Shown: in pieces, positions 33,213 to 43,931 of the stretch
Numbering within the stretch: position 1 is the stretch's first letter
How the letters are laid out: each line of letters begins with the position of its first letter
Origin: Sulfurovum sp. TSL6
GTDB lineage: Bacteria; Campylobacterota; Campylobacteria; Campylobacterales; Sulfurovaceae
Assembly (NCBI RefSeq): GCF_019972115.1
Contig: NZ_BPFJ01000001.1
Coordinates: forward strand, 558,001 to 622,000
Reading direction: 5' to 3'
DNA: 64,000 nucleotides
The notes under the pieces: generated by a model
Told to the model about the DNA's origin: nothing
The model's database searches: none
Seen by the model: the letters and a program-made list of their open reading frames with translations, nothing else
Program-made: the position numbers and the translations under genes

Positions 33213-34880
33213 TTATAGCCCTTGATTAGGATCTATAGCATCTAATCCCATTTGAGGACTAGGTACATTTTTATCCACATATATAGATTGTGTAGGAAAT
33301 GCAAGATGTATCTTCTCTTCTTCTTGAATACGAGCGATTATCTCAATGGAAATAGTACTTCTCAATGTCATAGTCGCATAAGAGTTAGTGAGATACCATG
33401 CCGATATTTTTAAACCATAAGGTTCAATATGTGTAAAGATACGAGGCTCAACATTGGTGTTTCTCATACCATACTTGCTTCTTAGTTTGTTGAGCTGTTT
33501 TCTTGTGATCTCAGTATACCCTTTTGAGTACTTCTTCGTGATCTCTTTAGCAATATGCATAGCCTTATTTGCATCAGAATCGAAAGTAATGACAAAGTCT
33601 ATCCCATCCCATACGGTTTTTAGTCCGGAATGAGAGTAGTTAGCTATCATATCAGTAAATATGAAGTTGTTTGGAATGAAGATCATACGCCCTGCTCTTC
33701 TGTTGGTCATATAAGACGTGAGGTTTACATCTTCATGCATGGTCATACGGAGCATTGAGATATCAACGATATCCCCTACATACTCCACACCCTCTCGTAC
33801 AAATCGAACCCTGTCACCTACATGGATTGCACCTCCAAGTACAATGGTCGCCCATCCCATAAGGGACATGAACCAGTCTTTCATCGCAATGGCAATACCG
33901 GCTGAGGCAAAACCAAGGATCGTGACAAGATAACTTACGTTTTCTATATAGGCAAGGAGTAAGGTTAAAATTAAAATACTTACAAAAGAGATATTGAGTG
34001 CCTTGTTGATAGCATAAAAACTTTCTTCTTCTGACATATATTTTTTAACAAAAAATTTAATAAAAAATAAAAGGAAAATAAAGAAAAGGATGATAGCTCC
34101 GATCGTCATAGTTCTTTGTATCTCTCTTTGAATATCATTTTTGAGATTAAGCTCGATTTCATCAATTTTTTTACTATATACATTTTTGGTGGTTTTAAAT
34201 ATCTCCAGGACAGGAATAAATGTTTTAATTTGATCTATAGTGTCTTGTTGTTCATTAATATAGTCCAAGTTTAGAGGGTCTAACTTTAAAAGTTTGTTGA
34301 GGACAAGCTGTTTCTCTTTAAACTTTTCGACTATACGATAGAGTGATTCATATCGATTGTTGTACTCTTCTATGTCGGATTGGAGTTTTTCTCTATAGGA
34401 TACTGCACCGATCACCGCAAAAGGGCTATCTACTTTAGGTACATCAGTTATTTCAGGAGGTGTAAGGAACTTTTTAAAAGGGTCTTTTTCATACTCTCTT
34501 AGTAGTTGAAGTTTACCAAGTAGTGTTATCTTATCATTTTGGGCATTTTGTAACTCTTCTTGTTCTGTTCTAGTTTTTTGTTTTATTTTTTCTAAGCGGT
34601 CAATGGTTTCATCTAGTGCTATATGTTGTTTTTCAAGTTCTTTATATGTATGATAGTTACTATAGATCTTTGACCAGATATTGTTATCACTAAGTTCTTT
34701 GTCCAGCGTTTCTTTTTTATTAAGAAGCTGATTTATTTTGTTCATATCCAAAGGTAGTTTTTGTGTTTCTGTAGACTCTTTTATCACCTCTGCAGTGCTG
34801 TTTTCCTCTAAGACTGGTTCAGCATATGCTGTAATAGAAGATAAAAGAGTAAAGGCTATAAGAATGTGTTTAAAACTCAT
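33213..34880 (-). CDS. MscS family mechanosensitive channel with large periplasmic N-terminus
   Basis: This is a 555-residue protein with a signal peptide (SSITAYA) and a long coiled-coil periplasmic region (about residues 45-250). Three to four membrane spans then lead into the MscS pore and beta domain: FASAGIAIAMKDWFMSLMGW, GGAIHVGDRVRF, IPNNFIFTDMIANYS. It should open under membrane tension to release solutes. Its start overlaps the aroB stop by 4 bp. Confidence 0.88.
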   Translation of the reverse strand: MSFKHILIAFTLLSSITAYAEPVLEENSTAEVIKESTETQKLPLDMNKINQLLNKKETLDKELSDNNIWSKIYSNYHTYKELEKQHIALDETIDRLEKIKQKTRTEQEELQNAQNDKITLLGKLQLLREYEKDPFKKFLTPPEITDVPKVDSPFAVIGAVSYREKLQSDIEEYNNRYESLYRIVEKFKEKQLVLNKLLKLDPLNLDYINEQQDTIDQIKTFIPVLEIFKTTKNVYSKKIDEIELNLKNDIQREIQRTMTIGAIILFFIFLLFFIKFFVKKYMSEEESFYAINKALNISFVSILILTLLLAYIENVSYLVTILGFASAGIAIAMKDWFMSLMGWATIVLGGAIHVGDRVRFVREGVEYVGDIVDISMLRMTMHEDVNLTSYMTNRRAGRMIFIPNNFIFTDMIANYSHSGLKTVWDGIDFVITFDSDANKAMHIAKEITKKYSKGYTEITRKQLNKLRSKYGMRNTNVEPRIFTHIEPYGLKISAWYLTNSYATMTLRSTISIEIIARIQEEEKIHLAFPTQSIYVDKNVPSPQMGLDAIDPNQGL

Positions 34881-35929
34881 TTTTCTTCTCCAAAGCCGTG
34901 AAGTACTTTTTTTACAATACTTTCATCAATATCAGATACCATTTTATAGTGACCCATACCTTGAGGCAAGATAAATGTGATACTCCCTCTGGCACTTTTT
35001 TTGTCTAAAAAGAAATGCTCATAAAAGTCATCTACATCTTTGATCACATAGTCTGTAGGTAAAGAAGACTTTTCTAAAAGTCTCTTCACTGCTTCGGCCT
35101 CTTCCTGTGAGAATAGACCAAGTTCCACAGCCAAAGCGTTGGCCATGACCATTCCTATAGCTACGGCTTCACCATGTAGATAGGTTGTGTAGTTGGTTTC
35201 ATTTTCAACCACATGACCAAAAGTATGTCCGTAGTTAAGTACCGCCCGTATACCTGCCTCTTTTTCATCTTGATTGACTACCCATGCTTTTAGCTCTACA
35301 CTTTTTTTGATCACTTCTTTAAGTGTTTCAGTGTCACTAAAATTAGATTTTTGCAAGAATTCAAAATATGACTTGTCAAACATAACGGCCATTTTGACTA
35401 TCTCTGCGATACCTGCAGCAAATTCTCTAGGCGGTAATGTTTTTAAAAATGAAGGGTCTATATAAACAGCTTTGGGTTGATAAAAAGCACCAATGAGATT
35501 TTTTCCATATTTGTTATTGACCCCTGTTTTGCCCCCTACACTGGCATCAACTTGACTAAGCAGTGTTGTGGGTATCTGTATAAAGTCTATCCCTCTTTGA
35601 TAAATGCTTGCCGTAAATCCTGTCATATCACCTATCACACCACCACCAAAGGCGATAAGTAGAGATTTTCTATCGAGCTTATGTTCAAAACATTCATTCA
35701 GTATATTTTCAACTGTTTCTAGGGTCTTGTACCCTTCCCCATCAGGAATCGTAACCACATTGAGTTTTGTGGCTTTGATGTGAGAAAGAAGTGTTTCAAG
35801 ATGGTACCCCGCAACTGTAGGGTTCGTAACCACAACAACATTGGTGTCAAAAGTAAGTTGGGGTAATGCATCAATAGTGATATCATAAGTGATGTTTTGA
35901 GTATGTGCTAATTCGATAGGGACGATCAT
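34877..35929 (-). CDS. aroB: 3-dehydroquinate synthase
   Basis: This 350-residue enzyme is the second step of the shikimate pathway, an NAD- and zinc-dependent cyclisation of DAHP. Signatures are AFGGGVIGDMTGFTASIYQRG, PTTLLSQVDASVGGKTGVN (adjacent parts), KNLIGAFYQPKAVYID, and the metal-binding YGHTFGHVVE and LHGEAVAIGM. Length is normal. It is upstream of the mscS gene. Confidence 0.96.
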   Translation of the reverse strand: MIVPIELAHTQNITYDITIDALPQLTFDTNVVVVTNPTVAGYHLETLLSHIKATKLNVVTIPDGEGYKTLETVENILNECFEHKLDRKSLLIAFGGGVIGDMTGFTASIYQRGIDFIQIPTTLLSQVDASVGGKTGVNNKYGKNLIGAFYQPKAVYIDPSFLKTLPPREFAAGIAEIVKMAVMFDKSYFEFLQKSNFSDTETLKEVIKKSVELKAWVVNQDEKEAGIRAVLNYGHTFGHVVENETNYTTYLHGEAVAIGMVMANALAVELGLFSQEEAEAVKRLLEKSSLPTDYVIKDVDDFYEHFFLDKKSARGSITFILPQGMGHYKMVSDIDESIVKKVLHGFGEEK

Positions 35930-36020
35930 TCAGTAAAACCTTGCGCGTTATTATTGGCTCTATTTTATCTTATTTGTGATTAAGTATCGTTTTAAAGGGC
36001 TTTATGCCCCAATAGAGCCC

Positions 36021-37445
36021 TTATGTCATCGCAAAAGGAACAAGCAGTTTTGGATGTCTGTTGGTAGTAAGAAGATAGTCTTGTACCTTGTTAGAGATGA
36101 GTTTTCTAAGGCTATCAGTATTGAGATGTTTTTCAAAAGGTGCGATTTGGAGTATATCTTCCATGTTTGAAAGTTCACGTATAGGATTAGCCACTTTCTG
36201 TTCGATGTTCACCTCCATATTAAAGATATGTGCGAGTGTCTCATAATGATCAATGATCATCTTTTTACTCTCAAAATCGCCTTCCGGGTTAAAGTCACCT
36301 AGTGTAAGCCCTAAGCCCAGTGTTTCAGATATGTCAAAAGCGGTAGATGAAATGGATTCCATTTTTTCATTTTCACTCATCAATACTACAGAGTTTTTGA
36401 TGTTATAAAGAAGTCTATCACCAAAAAGAAAAACCAATTTTTTCAAGTCATAGAGTATCTCTTTAAGGTCATCTGCTTCAAATGCGGGGATAGTGTTCAT
36501 CACAAGCCCGACATCAAATTCATGTATATCCTTTTGTATGAGAGATTTAACATTTTCATTTTCATAAGAGATAGAGATCGTAACGTGTTCTGATTCCAAG
36601 GTTTTGAGTTCTTCTATTAAGTCAAAATCATTTGGGTATAAAATACGTACAAACAGTTCTTTATCTTCTACCTTTTCCATAAGATAAATACTTTGTTTAA
36701 GGCAAAGCAATGCATCTTTTTTATCATGTCTTAGATCTAAGATAAGATAGATATTTTTACCAAAGGGTTCAGGGAAAAGACCTATTCTTTTATTGATGGC
36801 CTTATATACACCATTAAGCACGATAGGTTGACCCAGTATGAGTAAGGTATCGTTTGGGCGTATCATCGTGGTATCTTCTGGAAGGATCTGCTTTCCCTCT
36901 CTGTAGAGTGCAGCAATCTTCCATTTTTGTTGAAGGATTGATCCTACATGTCTATAGGCGTAAGAACTTCCAAAGGGTACATGGACCTCCATGATCTCTC
37001 CTTGCCCAAGTCCAACATTTTGTGCGACCAAAGGTACATTGGGAAGTTGGTCATAAAGATGGGCCGATACCAGTTTATCACTGTGTACGATAGTGATGTT
37101 CTCATGATCCTTTCCTATTTTATCGTCATCCCATTGGTTTACAAGCGTAATACGTATTTTAGGTTTAATCATTGCGATATTTTTCAGTACATATCGGGCA
37201 TCTTCTATATCTTCCATTACCACAAAAAGGTTCGAGAACTTTGTCTCACTCATAATACGATTCAATTTTGAAAAACTTGTAGGGTCAGCATCAATGATCG
37301 TAATGTTTTGGCCTATTTGGTCAGGTGTAGTATGCTCTTTATAACATGTGACATAATATTCGTTGTCTGCAACTCTGTTTTTACTGACCCATTCGATAAA
37401 ATGTTTAGCAATGCTGCCACTAGCTAGAATAAGTATATTTTTGAT
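36021..37445 (-). CDS. RCK/TrkA-domain protein with apparent non-standard start codon
   Basis: The frame encodes 474 residues if read from an ATC at 37445. Residues about 1-60 form the first half of a TrkA-N Rossmann fold (IKNILILASGSIAKHFIEWV), and the fold continues into TKFSNLFVVMEDIEDARYV. A TrkA-C/RCK_C module (TMIRPNDTLLILGQP) and an uncharacterised C-terminal half follow. No ATG, GTG or TTG occurs in frame until a TTG at 37265, 60 codons downstream, which would delete part of the domain. AAAGGA sits 5 nt before the ATC, and an in-frame stop lies three codons before that. The protein corresponds to the HP0282-type gene between tgt and aroB. It probably regulates or binds a potassium channel or nucleotide. 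Confidence 0.75.
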   Translation of the reverse strand: MKNILILASGSIAKHFIEWVSKNRVADNEYYVTCYKEHTTPDQIGQNITIIDADPTSFSKLNRIMSETKFSNLFVVMEDIEDARYVLKNIAMIKPKIRITLVNQWDDDKIGKDHENITIVHSDKLVSAHLYDQLPNVPLVAQNVGLGQGEIMEVHVPFGSSYAYRHVGSILQQKWKIAALYREGKQILPEDTTMIRPNDTLLILGQPIVLNGVYKAINKRIGLFPEPFGKNIYLILDLRHDKKDALLCLKQSIYLMEKVEDKELFVRILYPNDFDLIEELKTLESEHVTISISYENENVKSLIQKDIHEFDVGLVMNTIPAFEADDLKEILYDLKKLVFLFGDRLLYNIKNSVVLMSENEKMESISSTAFDISETLGLGLTLGDFNPEGDFESKKMIIDHYETLAHIFNMEVNIEQKVANPIRELSNMEDILQIAPFEKHLNTDSLRKLISNKVQDYLLTTNRHPKLLVPFAMT

Positions 37446-37490
37446 GAAAATCCTTTATATCATTTACCATATAAGCAAATGTTGTCATGA

Positions 37491-38714
<1,224 letters not shown>

Positions 38715-38747
38715 TATAAAACGCAGTTTATAGTCAAAAACGGTACA

Positions 38748-39350
38748 TTATCCTTTGATGGACAACCTCAAAATCATATTCCCATCTTTATTATATTCTT
38801 CTATGACCTTTGCATCCAGAGAAGGTTGACCTGTGATAAGTGTACCTTTTAATGTATTTAATACATGAAAGAAGTTTTTATTAAAAGGTGTGATGATCTC
38901 TTTTATTTTTTTATGCCTGATCACTTTTACTATGTCTTGAATACAGTGCATATAATAGATCTTATTAATAGCTCTTTGTACTCTATAATCTTGCATTAGT
39001 TCAATGTTCTTGATCCATACTTCTTTGTCAATATCTGATAGATGCGCTAAGTTTTGTATATATTCTATCTCGTGTTGAATCTTCTGTTTATATGTTTCAC
39101 ACTCCTTTGAAACACATTCTTCTATGTCATTTTCATGGTATTTTAAAATCGTATGTAAATCTTCCTCTTGAAATGCTTTGTTTTCAAAGTGATGGATATA
39201 AAAGGGTTTTTTTTTATAATCATTGTCAATATCTTTAAGAATTTCCAAGGCTGCCGTGAGATAAATATATTTATCTTCTTTTGATGTTTTATACACGATA
39301 CCATGATTTGATATCTCTACTCTTGGACCTGTATATTCTACTTTTGACAT
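38748..39350 (-). CDS. Hypothetical protein, probably Campylobacterota-specific
   Basis: This is a 200-residue soluble protein, mostly helical in the middle, with a beta-rich N-terminus (EYTGPRVEISNHGIVYKT) containing a pattern of alternating polar and apolar residues. No domain is recognised. AAAGG lies 8 nt before the ATG. It is convergent with tgt. Confidence 0.55.
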   Translation of the reverse strand: MSKVEYTGPRVEISNHGIVYKTSKEDKYIYLTAALEILKDIDNDYKKKPFYIHHFENKAFQEEDLHTILKYHENDIEECVSKECETYKQKIQHEIEYIQNLAHLSDIDKEVWIKNIELMQDYRVQRAINKIYYMHCIQDIVKVIRHKKIKEIITPFNKNFFHVLNTLKGTLITGQPSLDAKVIEEYNKDGNMILRLSIKG

Positions 39351-39486
39351 AAGTACTACCTTTGTTTAGTACATTGACTAAAATCTATTATAACTATAAA
39401 TAATTTAATATATTCATAAAAATCAATCTAATGTCTATTAATGGATAAGAAAGAAGATATGAATAAAAGTGTTATAATATTAAATA

Positions 39487-40380
39487 CTATAAACGCTTAT
39501 ATGGTACCTTTGCAGAAGGAGTCTCTTTTGAAGTATCTTTCAAATGGGTATCTTGGTCATCGAAAAATATATCTGCGCCAAACGCTTTAATAACCTCGTA
39601 TTTTTGTACACCACCTTGGAAAAAGGCTTCATCTACACGTACACCCCACCCCTCCAATGTTCCCAACACTCTTTCATGAGTAGAGAAATTTCTGGCTGTC
39701 ACAAGTGCTGTACGGATCGGTGAACCCTCCATAGGGAATTTGTCCTGTATCTCTGAGATGGTTTTGAGAAACTTAAAGAATGGTCCTTGACTAAGTGGAT
39801 TTTTCGCGTTTTGACGTTCGTGTTCGATGAACGCTTCCAAACCTTTTTCCTGATAAATTCTTTCACTCTCATCTCCAAATAAAACAGCATCCCCATCAAA
39901 AGCTATCTTAACGATATCACTCTCCTCTGAGGTGATAGGTGTATGTGGCAGTATGGTCGCAGCAGCCACACCTGAGTTTACTGCCTCTTCAACATCCTGT
40001 GTGTGTACCGAAAGAAACAGGTCTACTTTAAAAGCATTAAGATATCTGCTTACGGGTGTACCTGCAGTCCATCCCGTGCGTTCGATATCAAGGTTATAGT
40101 GTTCTATGGATCGACCTATCCGCAAGCCTGTAGCGGCATTATTACGTGAAAGGATGATTACTTCTATAAGTTTGTTATCAAATTTTTTATTGATAGCAAG
40201 CAGGTTCTGCACAAATCTGAAACCAGAGCCTTTAGCCAAAGGATTGTCCAGATGTTCAAGTTGATGCTTATAGTAGCTTTCAAGACCCTCTTCATCAAAA
40301 ATAGCATTCTCTTCTTCGAGGTTAAATAGTGCACGTGAAGAGATAGCAATTACAAGTTTGTTTTGAAGATCATACGCCAT
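39487..40380 (-). CDS. cN-I family 5'-nucleotidase
   Basis: This is a 297-residue cytosolic 5'-nucleotidase-I-like protein (PF06189 type). Segments matching the family are LVIAISSRALFNLEEEN, VIILSRNNAATGLRIG, GWTAGTPVSRYLNAF, VKIAFDGDAVLF with the HAD-like Asp pair, and ALVTARNFSTHERVL. It should dephosphorylate AMP or other nucleoside monophosphates. AAAGGA lies 5 nt before the ATG. It stands alone. Confidence 0.9.
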   Translation of the reverse strand: MAYDLQNKLVIAISSRALFNLEEENAIFDEEGLESYYKHQLEHLDNPLAKGSGFRFVQNLLAINKKFDNKLIEVIILSRNNAATGLRIGRSIEHYNLDIERTGWTAGTPVSRYLNAFKVDLFLSVHTQDVEEAVNSGVAAATILPHTPITSEESDIVKIAFDGDAVLFGDESERIYQEKGLEAFIEHERQNAKNPLSQGPFFKFLKTISEIQDKFPMEGSPIRTALVTARNFSTHERVLGTLEGWGVRVDEAFFQGGVQKYEVIKAFGADIFFDDQDTHLKDTSKETPSAKVPYKRL

Positions 40381-40505
40381 AGATTTCCTTTGATTGTTTG
40401 TTGTATTGTAGTCAATTTTACTTTATGAGATAGAGTGAAGAGTCTTCCAAATTAAATCTATGCTAGAATTCTTTCACTAAATGCACCCTAAAACAAAGGT
40501 CACAG

Positions 40506-40853
40506 ATGGAAACACTTTTTGTATATGGCACACTCATGCCTAATTGTCCAAATGGTCATGTACTGGAAAATATCACAGGCAAGTTCATCCCTGCAACGGT
40601 GAGGGGAAACCTTATAGGTGCCGGCTGGTCAGCTTCTATGGGTTACCCAGGCATAAAACTGGATCCTCATGGCGATACGGTACACGGTTACTTGTTTTAC
40701 TCACGTAATCTCGATGATCATTGGGAGAACCTGGATGAATTTGAGGGGAATGAGTTTGTTCGAACAGAAGTAACAGTAGAAAGATATGATGAACTTGATG
40801 TAGATACATTTATTTATGTACTGAAAGAAGACAAAGATCTTTTGGAAGAGTAA
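40506..40853 (+). CDS. Gamma-glutamylcyclotransferase-fold protein (AIG2-like)
   Basis: This is a 115-residue protein with the GGCT/AIG2 signature: FVYGTLMPN at residues 4-12, substrate-pocket glycines, and the catalytic acid in ENLDEFEGNEF. YtfP-like members open cyclic gamma-glutamyl compounds or are of unknown role in bacteria. Single gene. Confidence 0.88.
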   Translation: METLFVYGTLMPNCPNGHVLENITGKFIPATVRGNLIGAGWSASMGYPGIKLDPHGDTVHGYLFYSRNLDDHWENLDEFEGNEFVRTEVTVERYDELDVDTFIYVLKEDKDLLEE

Positions 40854-40901
40854 AGAGGCGGTGGTGGTTCTTGGTAATTTTTAGACAGAAAGTATATCTG
40901 T

Positions 40902-41135
40902 CTATGCTGTCATTGGATTGAGAGATAATATAGTTCCCCCGTCTTCTGCTGTAAGAAAAATAGTCTTGTCTTTATAGACAATAAATCCGCAATCCAGCAC
41001 AGGAAAATAGTCTGCAGCTAAATTTTTTTTCTTCGCATATTCGATATATTCATGAATAGAACGTAAAGAACAAATCGGAATACCCTTCTCCATCTTCTCT
41101 AACCATTGACTTATTTCTTTATCACATGTAATCAT
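40902..41135 (-). CDS. Small hypothetical protein
   Basis: This is a 77-residue soluble protein. GGTGAG lies 3 nt before its ATG. It contains a helical N-terminal half and a beta-rich C-terminal half (DCGFIVYKDKTIFLTAED). No family is recognised. Confidence 0.5.
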   Translation of the reverse strand: MITCDKEISQWLEKMEKGIPICSLRSIHEYIEYAKKKNLAADYFPVLDCGFIVYKDKTIFLTAEDGGTILSLNPMTA

Positions 41136-41331
41136 TAACTCACCATATCTAACTAATAACCAGTAATTATAATATATAATTAAAGTTTTCTATTTTTTGT
41201 AAACTATAATGAAGATGTGTTAATTAAGTGTTAAAAATAATTTTTGATAATTATTTTCTCAATATTGGTAAATAATATGTCAATTTGACATATTATTATC
41301 TATTTTCTAGCACTAACACTAGAATGTCACA

Positions 41332-41673
41332 ATGTATCATAAAAAGAAAGAAAGATATTATATCTGTGACTTACTAGAAAATCCAGCTGTTCCCTACCCA
41401 TCTTACTATGTATTGAGTAGTTCTATGTGTAAGAATGAGATGCTGCAAACAGCGTTGATTGCCTTACATAGTTTTGATTTCTCTTATTACGAAACGGCTA
41501 AAAATTATGAAGATGTTTTTGCCATGTTTCACTCAGGGACATTTCCTATTTATAAAGAAAAGTATATTGTAGGATACTTCGGAAATAAAATGATGTATTT
41601 GGAATCAAATGGATGGAAAGGCATGCCCGCTACAGAGGAGATATTCAAGATTGAAAATTGGCTTGTATGCTAA
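41332..41673 (+). CDS. Small hypothetical protein with a degraded paralogue downstream
   Basis: This is a 113-residue protein, Tyr- and Met-rich, ending ATEEIFKIENWLVC. A similar ending (LTEEIFKMGNWFVF) is found in a short frame at 42110-42214, so the family was duplicated here. The ribosome binding site is weak. No domain is recognised. Confidence 0.5.
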   Translation: MYHKKKERYYICDLLENPAVPYPSYYVLSSSMCKNEMLQTALIALHSFDFSYYETAKNYEDVFAMFHSGTFPIYKEKYIVGYFGNKMMYLESNGWKGMPATEEIFKIENWLVC

Positions 41674-41772
41674 GTATATATAGAATAGATCAAACTCATA
41701 AATAAATGTGACATAAATATGACATCCATATTGTATTATGCAAATGAATAAATTAAAATTATGGATTAAACA

Positions 41773-41892
41773 ATGAAAAGAACACTAATGTATACAGAGG
41801 AAGTACTTAATAAGCGTGGAGTCGTTATACAAGTAGTCTACCACTATGATGATGGCACGACCTTAAAACGTAAGATAAATGCTGGACAATGA
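41773..41892 (+). CDS. Possible small protein, 39 residues
   Basis: This short frame starts MKRTLMYTEEVLNKRGVVIQ and continues VVYHYDDGTTLKRKINAGQ, a beta-strand-like, amphipathic sequence unlike random AT-rich DNA. The ribosome binding site is weak (GGA 7 nt upstream). Its 3' end overlaps the next short frame by 14 bp. Function is unknown. Confidence 0.35.
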   Translation: MKRTLMYTEEVLNKRGVVIQVVYHYDDGTTLKRKINAGQ

Positions 41893-42013
41893 AAAAAAAC
41901 TCTCTAAACTTTTCTGTATCAATAAATTGAACAAAGAAGATAGGACACTTGTATTATTTGTGATAAGCATAAATATAATATTCATTATTCTTGCCCTGAT
42001 AATATATGAATAA
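41879..42013 (+). CDS. Possible small single-span membrane protein, 44 residues
   Basis: The charged N-terminal half (MLDNEKKLSKLFCINKLNKE) is followed by a strong hydrophobic segment (TLVLFVISINIIFIILALII). It overlaps the preceding frame. The transmembrane segment supports it; the ribosome binding site is poor. Confidence 0.35.
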   Translation: MLDNEKKLSKLFCINKLNKEDRTLVLFVISINIIFIILALIIYE

Positions 42014-42109
42014 TAAATATTTTCCTAATTTCTACTAAAAAATAAACTTTTAAACTTATTTTCCATCCACTCAAATACCATTTTTATGTTAAAACCTAAA
42101 GACATTTAT

Positions 42110-42214
42110 ATGAGCATGAATTATTCGTTCACTAATCTATACCTTTGTATACCAATCGATAGGACACACCTAACAGAAGAGATTTTTAAGATGGGAAATT
42201 GGTTTGTTTTTTAA
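42110..42214 (+). pseudogene. Fragment related to the protein at 41332
   Basis: This 34-codon frame has last 14 residues (LTEEIFKMGNWFVF) matching the C-terminus of the 113-residue neighbour. The rest of that protein is absent, so it is read as a relic of a tandem copy. Confidence 0.55.
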
Positions 42215-42468
42215 GTCTGAAAAAATAATTTGAACAAATTTTAGTTATAAGTTTTAAATTAAGACTAATTTTATCTTATTTAGTTAAAATTCGAGCATAT
42301 CTTAGGTATGGCAGTTTTTTTTATTCTTCCTCCTTTTAGAAAACATTGTTGTCTCGACTACCAACGAAACAAACTTCCCTCTGCTGTATCTAAGATAAAA
42401 TTCCCTTCAATTTACAATTTCAGCACCTATCTTAATCTGCGGCGATTATTATATTGTTCTTTATATTA

Positions 42469-42638
42469 CTATCCACTATAGTAATAATAGTGTGGATGAC
42501 CGTAGTAGTGAGGATGACTATACACTGAAGCGACCATGATAGTACCAACGCCAACTCTTGTAGTAAAAGTGCATTCCTGAGGTAAAGATCAATGTCGAAG
42601 TAAGTATGAAATCATTAAAATTTCTAAGAGATACTCAT
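42469..42638 (-). pseudogene. Frameshifted small lipoprotein relic
   Basis: On the minus strand one frame gives ILTSTLIFTSG, which would place a lipobox before Cys. After a one-base shift the next frame gives CTFTTRVGVGTIMVAS followed by a His/Tyr-rich tail (YSHPHYYGHPHYYYYSG). Joined, this looks like a small lipoprotein of the Gly/Tyr-rich kind, but the frame change falls at the lipobox and there is no usable start. The spacer at 42215-42468 holds nothing I can support. Confidence 0.5.
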
Positions 42639-42643
42639 GAGGT

Positions 42644-43711
42644 TTATGCTTCTCCACCTCTTAAAACATCTAGTACGTTAGTGGCATAACAGCCTTTAGG
42701 TAATGCAAAACTCAATTCATAATGGGCTTTTTCTTCTACATAGTTTTTGTGGATCTCTGTGACTTGTATCCATGCATAGCGTCTGGCACCATTTAAATTG
42801 ATGTCTTCTGCAAAAGGAGCTTCTATCAAGCCGGCAACACCTTCAGCCCTGTTGGTTTTTTTCCCAGGAAGCAGTCCTGCAGGTGCGATATCTTTAGACT
42901 CAAATCGTTTGGCCTCTTCTTCCAGATTCTCCACTGTAAATAAACGTCCGTAAGGATAATGCATCATCACATCACCCTCTACCAGTTTAAAGAAGTGTGG
43001 CTGTGACTTGGTACCTTTGAGTGAGCCTTCTGGTAAGTTTAATACCTGTTCTGTCTCTGCTTCGGTAAATTTTTCAAGTAAGTGATTGAGTTCCATACGC
43101 TTAGAGAGCCATTTGTTAAACAAGTAACTCTGGTAGGCACCCATAAGAAATTCTTTGGTTTTTCTGTCACGTATCTTCAGTGTACCCTCTATCAGTTTTT
43201 TCCCATCTTCCCAATTGTTCCCATCCGTTCCAAAACGCTGATTCCCAAAGTAGTTCGGTACACCGTTTGCTTTGATCCACTTCAGTACAGAATCGAGTTT
43301 GTCTTTTTGTACACCTAGCACTTTTTTCAAACGTATCTTGAAACGATTGCCTTTTAGATGCCCTACTCTTATCTTGTTATTGTGACGAACCATAGAGAGG
43401 ATCTTGATCTTGTCATGTGTAAATGCTTTTAACTTCTCTTCATGTACTGCCATGACTGAAATATACTGTATCGTCATGGCATGTTTATCTTTTAGCCCTG
43501 CATATCCCATATCACGACGGCGAATACCTACATGGTTAGAAATCGCATCAAGCATCTCCCATGTCGTTAACTCTTTTTTACGTACTTGAAGCACGAGGTG
43601 TTCACCTTCTCCTGTAAACTCATACAGCGGTATCTCTTCGACAGTAAAGTCTCTTGGAGAGGAGTTAAATACAAATTCATTTTTGACATTTAGTGGGTAG
43701 ATTAGGTTCAT
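42644..43711 (-). CDS. truD: tRNA pseudouridine(13) synthase TruD
   Basis: This is a 355-residue enzyme that isomerises U13 in tRNA-Glu. The TruD-specific catalytic motif is present (GYAGLKDKHAMTIQYISV, Asp at about residue 82), as are HLKGNRFKIRLK, PNYFGNQRFGTDGNNW and the insertion domain. The N-terminal DFTVEEIPLYEFTGEGEHL is typical. Length is normal. Confidence 0.95.
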   Translation of the reverse strand: MNLIYPLNVKNEFVFNSSPRDFTVEEIPLYEFTGEGEHLVLQVRKKELTTWEMLDAISNHVGIRRRDMGYAGLKDKHAMTIQYISVMAVHEEKLKAFTHDKIKILSMVRHNNKIRVGHLKGNRFKIRLKKVLGVQKDKLDSVLKWIKANGVPNYFGNQRFGTDGNNWEDGKKLIEGTLKIRDRKTKEFLMGAYQSYLFNKWLSKRMELNHLLEKFTEAETEQVLNLPEGSLKGTKSQPHFFKLVEGDVMMHYPYGRLFTVENLEEEAKRFESKDIAPAGLLPGKKTNRAEGVAGLIEAPFAEDINLNGARRYAWIQVTEIHKNYVEEKAHYELSFALPKGCYATNVLDVLRGGEA

Positions 43712-43931
43712 AAGATTCTTTCTATTTTATATATTGGTATTTTATCTTAAAGGTTATTAAGTTCGACGTAATAAAAAAGCATCAGAATATGTACATGACT
43801 CAAATATTAATATCTATACTTAATGTGCATATTGTTATTATTTCTTGTAATAGTGAGACATTTCTTGTATACTCTTAAATATGAAAAATAAAGCAATAGA
43901 GGGACAATCTATTCCCCTAACAGATAGCTAA

